From a virus, in the IMG/VR virus record IMGVR_UViG_3300045999_005084, positions 1 through 20,978 of that record: DNA of 20,978 nt, one strand, 5' to 3'. The notes beneath the pieces were generated by a model, which saw only the letters and a program-made list of their open reading frames with translations, was not told the origin of the DNA and ran no database searches. The position numbers were made by a program, and so were the translations under genes. How positions within the stretch are numbered: the first letter of the stretch is position 1; each line of letters opens with the position of its first letter. Of this stretch, positions 7,646 to 14,329 are shown piece by piece.

Positions 7646-8858
7646 TCTGCCTGCACACGCCGACCGCGCCCATGCTTCTTTGGGCGCGAGTTCGGCGTCT
7701 CGGTGGATCGCCTGTCCTGGCTCTGTGCGTCTGTCCGAGGGTATGCCCAACATATCCACAGACTACGCGCGTGAGGGCACGGCGGCGCATGAATTGGCGG
7801 AGATGTGCCTTCGCCAAAACAAACCCGCTACGGCCTTCTTAGGGCAGGAGATTGAAGGCTTTGAAGTCACGGAGGACATGGCCGAGGCGGTTCAGGTCTA
7901 CGTTGATGCGGTGTTGGACGAGGCAGAAGGCAACACGCTTTTCATCGAGCAGCGGTTTAACCTTCAAGCCCTGAACCCTCCTGTCCCGATGTTCGGCACG
8001 GCGGATGCCGTGATCTGGAATGAGGACGAAAAGCGCCTGACCGTCATGGACTTGAAGTATGGTGCGGGCGTGCCCGTGAAGGTGGAAAACTCCCCGCAGC
8101 TTTCTTACTACGCCCTAGGTGCCATGTTGGCGATGGAGGCGGAGCGCAACATCTTCCCGACTCGCGTTCGCATGGTCATCGTGCAGCCCCGCTACCGCCA
8201 TCCTGACGGCTACGTGAGGCAGTTCGAGATTGATGCCTACTCGCTTCGCGTCGAGTTCGCGGATGACCTTCTCGCCGCCGCACACCGCACACAGGAAGCC
8301 GATGCTCCACTTTCTCCGGGCGACCATTGTCGTTTCTGTCTTGCGCAGGCCAAGTGCCCCAAACTGCATGAGCAGGCTGTGGCGTTGGCTCAGGCGGAGT
8401 TTGACGACAATTTCCTCCCGCCTGAACCGGAAAGCCTGAGCGAAGCGCAGATTGGCGACATTCTCGCCAAGGCTGACTTGTTCAAGGGATGGATCAACTC
8501 GGTCCAGGCATACGCGCAGCGCAAATTGGAGAACGGGGGCCACGTCCCCGGCTACAAACTTGTCGCCAAGCGGGCACAACGCAAGTGGCAGACAGAGGAA
8601 GACGCGATTGACCTTCTCACGTCCATGGGGCTTGAGGACGATGACATCTTCACGCGCAAACTGATTTCGCCTGCCCAAGCCGAAGAAAAACTTGGGAAGA
8701 AGAAGGCGATTAAGGATAGACTGGCGGAAGCCGTTGTGGCAGTATCGTCAGGCAACACCATCGCACCGCTTTCCGATAAGCGGCCTGCGGTTGTGTTGCA
8801 GATCGGGGATGAGTTTGACTCCGTTCCCGCGCTTGACGGCTTCACCAACTTCGAGTGA
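7638..8858 (+). CDS. DUF2800 protein, PD-(D/E)XK nuclease-like with a four-cysteine set
   Basis: A 406-residue protein from the ATG at 7638; the longer open frame from 7587 would overlap far more of the previous gene. It shows the DUF2800 layout: HASLGASSASRWIACPGS near the start, EGTAAHELAE (46-55), GTADAVIW (120-127), then VMDLKYGAG (137-144) with D138 and K140 as the PD-(D/E)XK centre, and QLSYYALG (154-161). Four cysteines stand out: C26 in ACPGS and C231, C234, C240 in HCRFCLAQAKCP. One early plus three late is the spacing of the Fe-S cluster in AddB and Cas4 nucleases. No strong Shine-Dalgarno is seen, so translation probably depends on coupling to the upstream gene. Next to DUF2815 and the polymerase, it is likely a replication/recombination exonuclease. 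The cluster and activity are inferred. Confidence 0.88.
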   Translation: MSNLPAHADRAHASLGASSASRWIACPGSVRLSEGMPNISTDYAREGTAAHELAEMCLRQNKPATAFLGQEIEGFEVTEDMAEAVQVYVDAVLDEAEGNTLFIEQRFNLQALNPPVPMFGTADAVIWNEDEKRLTVMDLKYGAGVPVKVENSPQLSYYALGAMLAMEAERNIFPTRVRMVIVQPRYRHPDGYVRQFEIDAYSLRVEFADDLLAAAHRTQEADAPLSPGDHCRFCLAQAKCPKLHEQAVALAQAEFDDNFLPPEPESLSEAQIGDILAKADLFKGWINSVQAYAQRKLENGGHVPGYKLVAKRAQRKWQTEEDAIDLLTSMGLEDDDIFTRKLISPAQAEEKLGKKKAIKDRLAEAVVAVSSGNTIAPLSDKRPAVVLQIGDEFDSVPALDGFTNFE

Positions 8859-8859
8859 G

Positions 8860-8922
8860 ATTTTGCCCCTCTTTTGAAAAACACTGTGGCTGGGCAATGG
8901 CGTGCGACATGAGGGGCAAAAT
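8860..8922. repeat. 12-bp perfect inverted repeat with a 39-base spacer, upstream of the DUF2815 gene
   Basis: ATTTTGCCCCTC (8860-8871) is mirrored exactly by GAGGGGCAAAAT (8911-8922). The pair fills most of the 93-base gap between the DUF2800 stop and the DUF2815 start. No T tract follows either arm, so it does not look like a terminator. It could be an operator, an mRNA structure or a replication structure. Confidence 0.7.
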
Positions 8923-8951
8923 GCACGCTAACCCGGCTCCTAGGATGTGAC

Positions 8952-9524
8952 ATGAGCGAGACCAACGTCGTTACCCCCAAGGCCCGACTTGCTTTCCCGG
9001 CGCTTTTCGAGCCTCGCGGCTTCAACGGCAACACCCCGAAGTATTCCTGCGTGCTTGTTTTCGACAAGGCCGCACAGGAGACGGCGGAATACCAGAACAT
9101 GAAGAAGGCGGCGAGTGCTGCCGCCAAGGCCAAGTTTGGCGACAAGCCGCCCAAGAACATGCGTAACCCGTTCCGCCCTGGCTCCGACAAGGAAGGCACG
9201 GCGGGTTTCGATGACGATTGCGTGTTCATCACCATCAGCAGCAAGAAGCAGCCAAAGGTTGTGGACCGCAAGAAGGTGGACGGCAAGTTTCCGATCATCA
9301 CCGACGAGGATCGCCTGTATCCGGGTTGCTTCGTGCGCGCGAGCATCAACGCTTTCGCATATGACAACAGCGGCAACAAGGGCGTGAGCTTCGGCCTGAA
9401 CAACGTGCAGTTCGTTGACGATGGCGAGCGTATCGCTACCGGCGGCGGTCGCAGCGCGGATAACGACTTCGATGACGTTCCTGGCGATAACGTCAGCGAA
9501 GGCAACGCTTCCGACCTGTTCTGA
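8952..9524 (+). CDS. DUF2815 protein, probable phage single-stranded DNA-binding protein
   Basis: A 190-residue protein with the DUF2815 pattern: TPKARLAFPALFEPR near the start, YSCVLVFDK (31-39), the GFDDDCVFI and DGKFPIITDEDRLYPGCFVRASINAFAYD region, and GVSFGLNNVQFVDDG. It is predicted to fold as an OB barrel, as in T7 gp2.5-type proteins. The C-terminal 35 residues are strongly acidic and end in SDLF, the tail type used by ssDNA-binding proteins to contact polymerase and helicase. The ATG at 8952 has AGGA a few bases upstream. It is followed by a terminator-like hairpin and then the polymerase gene. Family call is good; the ssDNA-binding role comes from family and context. Confidence 0.88.
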   Translation: MSETNVVTPKARLAFPALFEPRGFNGNTPKYSCVLVFDKAAQETAEYQNMKKAASAAAKAKFGDKPPKNMRNPFRPGSDKEGTAGFDDDCVFITISSKKQPKVVDRKKVDGKFPIITDEDRLYPGCFVRASINAFAYDNSGNKGVSFGLNNVQFVDDGERIATGGGRSADNDFDDVPGDNVSEGNASDLF

Positions 9525-9530
9525 GGCAGA

Positions 9531-9560
9531 GAAGGAGGCGGGGCAACCCGCCTTCTTTTT
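9531..9560 (+). terminator. Terminator-like hairpin that also buries a Shine-Dalgarno sequence
   Basis: GGCGGG (9537-9542) pairs with CCCGCC (9547-9552) around a GCAA tetraloop, and the stem can extend outward (9531-9536 with 9553-9558, including G-T pairs), with five T at 9556-9560. It follows the DUF2815 stop and reads as a Rho-independent terminator. However, the polymerase ATG lies only 5 bases after the T run, and the 5' arm contains AAGGAGG (9532-9538), so it may instead, or also, control polymerase translation. Confidence 0.7.
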
Positions 9561-9565
9561 GCACC

Positions 9566-10009
9566 ATGCCCATCTACCACATAGACTACGAAACCAAATC
9601 CACCGCCAACCTTAAATTGGTTGGCGTGTATCGCTACGCCGAACACCCTACCACCGACATTCTTTGCATGGCGTATGCGAAGGACGATGACCCTGTGCAA
9701 CTGTGGACGCCACATCTGCCCTGGCCTGAAGAACTGAACGAGCATATCAGGCAGGGCCATCCCATCTACGCGCACAACGCCCAATTCGAGCGCCTGATTA
9801 CCAAGAACATCGCCGTGCCGCGCTACGGCTGCGCCCCTGTGGCGTTGGGGCAATGGTTCTGCACGGCGGCCATGGCCGCAGCCATGGCGGTCCCACGGTC
9901 ACTGGAAGGCGTTGGCGAGGCGCTTGACTTGGAAATCAAGAAGGACATGGAAGGTAGTCGGCATATGCTGAAGATGACGAAGCCGAGGAAAGGGAAGAAG
10001 TCAGCGTGA
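9566..10009 (+). CDS. DNA polymerase I family: 3'-5' exonuclease part (Exo I and Exo II)
   Basis: A 147-residue protein matching the start of phage family A polymerases. Exo I is D7-x-E9 (HIDYETKS) and Exo II is N71-x2-F-E75 (AHNAQFERLI), with E75 at the place of the usual Asp. It continues to the conserved DLEIKKDMEGSRHMLKMTKPRKGK and then stops at TGA 10007-10009. The third exonuclease motif (Y-x3-D) is not here but in the next frame, so this piece alone lacks a complete active site. The next gene starts at GTG 10006, overlapping as GTGA. The start is fixed by Exo I at residue 7 and has no nearby Shine-Dalgarno except the one in the hairpin upstream. Either a genuine two-subunit enzyme or a frameshifted gene. 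Confidence 0.88.
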   Translation: MPIYHIDYETKSTANLKLVGVYRYAEHPTTDILCMAYAKDDDPVQLWTPHLPWPEELNEHIRQGHPIYAHNAQFERLITKNIAVPRYGCAPVALGQWFCTAAMAAAMAVPRSLEGVGEALDLEIKKDMEGSRHMLKMTKPRKGKKSA

Positions 10010-11601
10010 GCGACGAAGATGACGACGACTTCGGCCACATCCGCTGGTGGGATGATTATGAAATCACAGGCAAGACCGAAGCCTCGCGCGAACGCCAAAG
10101 CCAAATATACTTCGACCGCCTCAACAAACTCTACGAATATTGCAAGACCGACGTTGAGGCGGAGCGCCTAGCCGAAAAGAAACTCTACCCCCTCATACCT
10201 TCTGAGCGGGAAGTCTATCTGCTTGACCAACGCATCAACGACCGTGGCATTGGCGTTGACCTAGAGACAGCACGCTTGGCGCTAGGGCTTGTGGAGCAAG
10301 GCGCGTCCCGCCTCAACGCGCGCCTTGTCCAGATTACAAATGGCCTTGTCACGTCACTCAGCCAACGCGATAAGTTGGTTCGGTGGTTTGCCTCCAAAGG
10401 CTGCCACTTCCCTAGCCTTGATAAGCAAGGCGTCACCAACGCGCTTAAGGACAAGACCCTCCCTACCGAAGTCAGGGAAGTCCTGTATCTGCGCCAGATC
10501 GGCGCCAAGTCCTCTACCAAGAAACTCCAAGCCATCCTGAACATGGCGGATGCCGAAGGGCGCATCCACGGCAACCTGCTTTACCACGGCGCCTCTACAG
10601 GCCGCTTCGCGGGCAAGGGCGTGCAGTTGCAAAACCTGCCCCGCCCCGAATTGCTCAAAGAACCAGAGGACGCCATCCCCTATATCCACCGTGGCAACAT
10701 AGACGAAATCGAGTTGTGCTACGGTCCCGTGCAGACTGTTGTGGCCGATGTGATTCGCAGCCTCATCCAAGCAGGCCCCGGAAAAGTCCTTTACGCGGCA
10801 GACTTCGCGGCCATTGAGGCCCGTGTGCTGGCGTGGATTGCGGGGCAAGATAGCCTCGTAAAGCAGTTTGCCGATGGCGATGATATTTACTGCAATTTTG
10901 GAAGTATCATCTACAATAAACCTATCAACAAGAAGCAACATCCCCGTGAGCGCCAAGTAGCCAAAGCGGCCGTATTGGGTCTTGGCTACGCCATGGGTGC
11001 GCCAAAGTTCGCATTGACTTGCGCCAAGGATCAAATCTTCTTGGAAGAAGAAGAATACAAGCGCGTCGTTACTTTGTATCGTGAAACCTATAGCCACATC
11101 CCAAAACTGTGGTATGCTTTGGAGCGTGCGGCCATCAAGGCTATCAACAACCCCACCAAGGTTGTCACGCTTCGCAACATGAAGTTCAGGATGCGAGACG
11201 ACAACTTGCGCTTGCTTCTCCCCTCGGGCCGCGCGCTCAACTATCCAAAGGCCAAGGTCGAAGCGGTCAAGACGCCTTGGGGCGAGACGAAGCAAGGCGT
11301 TGTGATTGGTGCAGTGAATGCCCTGACGCGCAAGTGGGAACGCACCGTGGTCAGCCCAGGCACGTTCACAGAGAACGTGGTGCAGGCCGTGTCGCGCGAC
11401 CTGATGGTGGAGTCCATGTTCCGACTGGAGCGGCACAATTACCCGGTCGTGCTGACAGTTCACGATGAGGTCGTTTCTGAGGTTGACGAAGGCTACGGAG
11501 ACGTGGCAGAGTATGAAGCGTTGGTAGCGGCCACGCCCGAATGGGCGGCGGGGCTGCCAGTAAAGGCAGAAGGCTGGTCAGGCAAAAGGTATAGGAAGTA
11601 A
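10006..11601 (+). CDS. polA: DNA polymerase I family: Exo III motif plus polymerase domain
   Basis: A 531-residue protein from the GTG at 10006, with purine-rich GGAAAGGGAAG before it. Residues 2-8 are almost all acidic (SDEDDDD), then WWDDYE, then Exo III Y45-x3-D49 (YCKTDV). Polymerase motifs are complete: motif A with D266 (YAADFAAIEARVLAW), motif B R316-x3-K320-x7-Y328 (RQVAKAAVLGLGYAMG), motif C H486-D487-E488 (TVHDEV). Template-contact parts such as GASTGRFAGKGVQLQNLPR are present. The residue equal to E. coli Pol I F762 is L324. It works with the upstream exonuclease piece as the phage replicative polymerase. ATG of the following gene lies 2 bases after the stop. Confidence 0.95.
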   Translation: MSDEDDDDFGHIRWWDDYEITGKTEASRERQSQIYFDRLNKLYEYCKTDVEAERLAEKKLYPLIPSEREVYLLDQRINDRGIGVDLETARLALGLVEQGASRLNARLVQITNGLVTSLSQRDKLVRWFASKGCHFPSLDKQGVTNALKDKTLPTEVREVLYLRQIGAKSSTKKLQAILNMADAEGRIHGNLLYHGASTGRFAGKGVQLQNLPRPELLKEPEDAIPYIHRGNIDEIELCYGPVQTVVADVIRSLIQAGPGKVLYAADFAAIEARVLAWIAGQDSLVKQFADGDDIYCNFGSIIYNKPINKKQHPRERQVAKAAVLGLGYAMGAPKFALTCAKDQIFLEEEEYKRVVTLYRETYSHIPKLWYALERAAIKAINNPTKVVTLRNMKFRMRDDNLRLLLPSGRALNYPKAKVEAVKTPWGETKQGVVIGAVNALTRKWERTVVSPGTFTENVVQAVSRDLMVESMFRLERHNYPVVLTVHDEVVSEVDEGYGDVAEYEALVAATPEWAAGLPVKAEGWSGKRYRK

Positions 11602-11603
11602 AA

Positions 11604-12020
11604 ATGCCCGGAACACTTATCTACAAGAAGTTCATCACCAAGAACAATGTGCTTGAAGGCTTCCCCACAACGATCTTTCTCTTTGGCGATAATATGCGTC
11701 GCCAAGGCTACGGTGGTCAGGCAGCGACCATGCGCGGCCACCCCAACAGCTTCGGCGTGCCTACAAAGTGGGCACCAGATATGACGACTGCATCTTTTTT
11801 CACCAATGCGGATTTTGATGCTGTGCGAGACCACATCATCTTTCCGTTCATGATCTGCTTTGGCTGGCTTACCAGAGGAGAAACGGTCGTCATTCCCGCA
11901 GACGGCCTCGGCACCGGACTAGCCGAATTGCCTACGCGGGCGCCAAAGATTTTTGCTTTTGTTGAAGCGAACATCAAGGCACTTACCAACCACGCTGAAA
12001 CCGTCAACCACGAGGACTAA
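11604..12020 (+). CDS. Conserved phage protein with FGDN / GGQA / PTK motifs, function unknown
   Basis: A 138-residue protein; ATG with AGGAAG 6 bases upstream, overlapping the polymerase stop region. Visible motifs are LFGDNMRRQGYGGQA (26-40), MRGHPNSFGVPTKW (43-56) and VIPADGLGTGLAELPTRAP (96-114). The set of glycine-rich loop, FG-P-TK and DGLGTGLA recurs in a family of phage and bacterial proteins of unknown function. The FGDN...GGQA...PTK order resembles the A1S_2505-type phage-related family (VFG-N...GAGAA...PTK), which suggests a nucleotide or ADP-ribose binding fold, but that link is only by eye. It sits between the polymerase and the GapR-like gene. Coding call is firm, function open. 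Confidence 0.8.
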   Translation: MPGTLIYKKFITKNNVLEGFPTTIFLFGDNMRRQGYGGQAATMRGHPNSFGVPTKWAPDMTTASFFTNADFDAVRDHIIFPFMICFGWLTRGETVVIPADGLGTGLAELPTRAPKIFAFVEANIKALTNHAETVNHED

Positions 12021-12025
12021 GAACC

Positions 12026-12277
12026 ATGAGCGATATCGGCCACAACTCCATCGCCTCTGATCGTCTGCTTTCGATCATTGAGCGTATCGAAAACCTCAAT
12101 ACCGAGAAGAAGGAAATCCAGTCCGCCATCTCGGATATTATGGCGGAAGCCAAGGGCGCGGGCTTCAACCCCAAGGTCATCCGCGAAATCATCAAGATGC
12201 GCGCGGAAGATGCTGCGGAACGTGAGGAGCGCGAACTTATCCGCGATACCTACCTCAAGGCGCTCGGGATGTATTAA
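12026..12277 (+). CDS. GapR-like DNA-binding protein (DUF2312 / UPF0335)
   Basis: An 83-residue protein matching GapR/DUF2312 along its full length. It has the GHNS start (5-8), a long coiled-coil helix LLSIIERIENLNTEKKEIQ (14-32), the signature AEAKGAGF (40-47), the basic helix VIREIIKMR, and the YLKALG end. GapR is a nucleoid-associated protein of Alphaproteobacteria that forms a clamp on overtwisted DNA and aids topoisomerases ahead of replication and transcription. A phage copy next to the polymerase could help relieve positive supercoiling during fast replication, or bind host DNA; both are inferences. ATG is preceded by GAGG about 10 bases upstream. Family call is firm. Confidence 0.93.
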   Translation: MSDIGHNSIASDRLLSIIERIENLNTEKKEIQSAISDIMAEAKGAGFNPKVIREIIKMRAEDAAEREERELIRDTYLKALGMY

Positions 12278-12282
12278 CCACT

Positions 12283-12897
12283 ATGCTCGGTTGTGCCGTC
12301 GCGCTTGTTCTACTTATGGACGTAAGCGCCAGCGTCAGCGAAGCTGAATGGGTAAAGCAGCGCGACGGCACGGCTGAGGCGTTCAGTCACCCCACCATAC
12401 AACGCACGATTGAAAACCTTGACGGCGGTATCGCTGTCAAGGTTTTGGCGTTTGGGGGCAAGGCAGAAGTCGTGGTGCCGTGGCACACGGTCAAATCAAC
12501 CGAACAGGCTGATAGCCTATCCGCCAAAATCAAAAACGTGCCTCGCCGGGTTCAAATCGCCACGGAGATTGGCGTGGCGTTGGACACGGCTTCTAGCCAC
12601 TTCGCCACGGCGCCATGTGCGCCTGAGCGCAAGGTTATCGACATATCCACGGACGGTATCGCCAGCAAAATCCCGACGCAGGAAGCACGCGATAGGGCGC
12701 AGAAAGCCCAAATCACGGTGAACGCGATTGGCGTTGGCCTCAATGCTGAAATCGAAGCCTTCTTGCGTGACCACACCATAACCGAAGATGGCTTTGCGGT
12801 TATCTCGGAAGGCTGGGATGACTTTGCTTTAGCGATACGTCGTAAGATCATAAGGGAAATTGTTGGGCCGACGATCATCTATTGGCCCCGCACCTAA
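12283..12897 (+). CDS. DUF1194 von Willebrand factor A-like protein
   Basis: A 204-residue protein that is almost only a VWA domain. The metal-binding MIDAS set is visible: D13-x-S15-x-S17 (MDVSASVS), T94 (IATEIG) and D124 (ISTDG). The DUF1194 pattern continues with VKVLAFGGKAEVVVPWHTV, ERKVIDISTDG, AINVNAIG-like strand (ITVNAIGVGL), and FALAIRRKIIREI at the end. Cellular DUF1194 proteins are often exported, but here the first VWA strand starts at about residue 5, leaving no room for a signal peptide, so it is probably cytoplasmic. There is no clear Shine-Dalgarno; it starts 5 bases after the GapR-like stop, so coupling is likely. VWA domains bind protein partners; the partner is unknown. An unusual phage gene. 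Confidence 0.87.
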   Translation: MLGCAVALVLLMDVSASVSEAEWVKQRDGTAEAFSHPTIQRTIENLDGGIAVKVLAFGGKAEVVVPWHTVKSTEQADSLSAKIKNVPRRVQIATEIGVALDTASSHFATAPCAPERKVIDISTDGIASKIPTQEARDRAQKAQITVNAIGVGLNAEIEAFLRDHTITEDGFAVISEGWDDFALAIRRKIIREIVGPTIIYWPRT

Positions 12898-12970
12898 GTC
12901 AAGGCGTTGCTAAATACTACCCCACCACGCTATTGCCGTCCTTGGCGCAACTCTGCCTAGGAGGCAATAC

Positions 12971-13786
12971 GTGGCAGTTCCCCGACCGACAAAGGCCGAG
13001 AAACGTCAAGCCCGCAAGGTCACAAAGACGAAACCTAAAACCACTGCAACCCAATCGGAAGCATCGCTTCCACCACTTACCGCCAAGAACCTTTCCCAAT
13101 CGCGGTATCTCTCTGGTATTCAAAAATTCCAGCAAATATTTGCCCTCGGCCCTGCTGGCGCAGGCAAGACATACATCGCCACCCACTACGCCGTAAAAGA
13201 AATCATCGAAGAACGCTGCAAGAAGTTTATTGTGGCACGGCCCATGATTTCTTCTGATAAGAGCGAGAATATTGGTTTTCTCCCTGGCGACTTGAACATG
13301 AAGTTCACGCCGTGGGCCATCCCTATTCTCGATGTGATTGAGCGCCTTGTCGGCAAGGTGCGCGCCCAAGAATGGCTCCGCAAAGGCATTGTGGAGTTTG
13401 CCCCTTTCCAGTTCATGCGTGGGCGGACGTTTGGCGAAGATACGATTGTGCTTCTAGATGAGGCGCAGAATTGTACCATCGAACAGTTGCGGCTTTTTGT
13501 AACCCGCCTCGGTGATTGCAAAGCAATCATTTCGGGCGACCCACAACAGGTTGATATCAGAAACTCGGGGCTTGAGCGGCTTGTTGCCATGGCGCAGAAG
13601 AACAGGATCGAAGTGTCGATCTGCACCTTTAGGCCAAGCGACATCGTGAGAAGCAAAATCTGTCAGGAATGGGTAGAAGCATTTTCTCTTGACACAGAGG
13701 CCGAAACGGAACATAGCATTAACTTCTTATCGCGGCCTGCGCCAAACGCGCTTTTTGAGAACATGCAACTTTATGAAGCTGATTAG
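12971..13786 (+). CDS. phoH: PhoH-like ATPase
   Basis: A 271-residue protein starting at GTG 12971 with a perfect AGGAGG 6 bases upstream, which decides the start. About 35 residues of basic, Lys/Thr-rich tail lead into a RecA-like NTPase core: Walker A GPAGAGKT (60-67), FIVARPMI (86-93), FLPGD (103-107), FMRGRTF (148-154), Walker B VLLDEAQN (160-167), and ISGDPQQ-type sensor (SGDPQQVDI). This is the PhoH family, common in phages and linked with RNA or phosphate stress metabolism; cellular members have been tied to RNA helicase/ribonuclease work. The role in phage infection is not settled. A 73-base gap without features separates it from the VWA gene, so it may be expressed more strongly through its own RBS. 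Confidence 0.93.
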   Translation: MAVPRPTKAEKRQARKVTKTKPKTTATQSEASLPPLTAKNLSQSRYLSGIQKFQQIFALGPAGAGKTYIATHYAVKEIIEERCKKFIVARPMISSDKSENIGFLPGDLNMKFTPWAIPILDVIERLVGKVRAQEWLRKGIVEFAPFQFMRGRTFGEDTIVLLDEAQNCTIEQLRLFVTRLGDCKAIISGDPQQVDIRNSGLERLVAMAQKNRIEVSICTFRPSDIVRSKICQEWVEAFSLDTEAETEHSINFLSRPAPNALFENMQLYEAD

Positions 13787-13794
13787 TCAGAACA

Positions 13795-14106
13795 ATGGCG
13801 CGGCACAATAAACCCGCGCCTGAGATTGGATTCTGGACTGAACGTGACTTACGCCAAGCCCGTGATTGGAAGGCGGCGGGGTTCAGCCTAACGGACATTG
13901 CCAAAGCCCTGAACAGGGACGCGGACCATGTGAGAATTAAATGGGAGTTGGATGCGTTTTCCTTAGAAATAAAACCAAAAATTACAAAAACCTGTTTGTC
14001 TTGTTCCCGACTCTTTGATAGTGTCGGGTCGCATAATCGCATTTGCGATCCATGCAAGGTCAAGCGAGCAACGAACGTGTCAGTGATCGAGGAATATGGA
14101 ACATGA
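13795..14106 (+). CDS. GcrA-like helix-turn-helix plus zinc-ribbon protein
   Basis: A 103-residue protein with two parts. Residues 13-50 (FWTERDLRQARDWKAAGFSLTDIAKAL at 13-39, then HVRIKW) form a helix-turn-helix like that of GcrA, the alphaproteobacterial cell-cycle regulator, with the typical WT-start and G-x-S-x-x-x-IA core. Residues 66-88 form a zinc-ribbon with C67-x2-C70 and C84-x2-C87 (CLSC...SHNRICDPC). No Shine-Dalgarno is clear, and the start is 8 bases after the PhoH stop. The next gene begins by an ATGA overlap. A small transcription factor for phage or host promoters is the best guess. The HTH and zinc-ribbon are clear; kinship to GcrA itself is by pattern only. Confidence 0.78.
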   Translation: MARHNKPAPEIGFWTERDLRQARDWKAAGFSLTDIAKALNRDADHVRIKWELDAFSLEIKPKITKTCLSCSRLFDSVGSHNRICDPCKVKRATNVSVIEEYGT

Positions 14107-14324
14107 CTATCCCGCTGAAGCAATGGATTGACATTGGCGAGCGCCCCCGGCATGTTGCCCCTTTGATGTGGCGCACATACCCCATGTCGCCATTTACTGT
14201 TGGTGAAGCACGCGATTTGGCGCAGGAAAACAAGATCATCATGATGCACCGGCACGAGCCAAATCGCGTCGTGATGCAGGTTTGGATTCCAGGCACAGTC
14301 AAGAGCATTTATGGTCGGGAGTAA
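14103..14324 (+). CDS. Small hypothetical protein
   Basis: A 73-residue protein from the ATG at 14103, which overlaps the stop of the zinc-ribbon gene as ATGA; the longer frame from 14043 would read inside that gene. It has an N-terminal IPLKQWIDIG segment, a central SPFTVGEARDLAQENKIIMMHR helix-strand unit spanning about residues 29-50, and a strand-rich end (VVMQVWIPGTVKSIYGRE, 56-73). No known family is recognised. The gene is coupled to the regulator before it and followed 5 bases later by the next gene, so it belongs to the same operon. Confidence 0.68.
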   Translation: MTIPLKQWIDIGERPRHVAPLMWRTYPMSPFTVGEARDLAQENKIIMMHRHEPNRVVMQVWIPGTVKSIYGRE

Positions 14325-14329
14325 GTAGG

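Noticed and set aside
8909-8950. A 13-codon leader-like frame ending 1 base before the DUF2815 ATG
   Set aside because: No Shine-Dalgarno, no informative peptide, and it overlaps the inverted repeat. Too short to support.
8552-9853. A 433-codon minus-strand open frame across DUF2800, DUF2815 and the polymerase start
   Set aside because: It is antisense to three well-identified genes, crosses their boundaries, and its protein looks compositionally random. It reflects codon bias of the plus-strand genes.
9965-10009. A classical -1 slippery heptamer joining the two polymerase frames
   Set aside because: The zero-frame codons AGG AAA GGG AAG AAG do not allow tandem slippage with good pairing, so coupling by GTGA overlap is preferred.
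10354-11463. A 369-codon minus-strand open frame inside the polymerase gene
   Set aside because: Fully antisense to conserved polymerase motifs and with no recognisable pattern.
12283-12340. Signal peptide or lipobox on the VWA protein
   Set aside because: The hydrophobic start (ALVLLMDVSAS) is the first VWA strand with the MIDAS aspartate at residue 13, not a cleavable signal.
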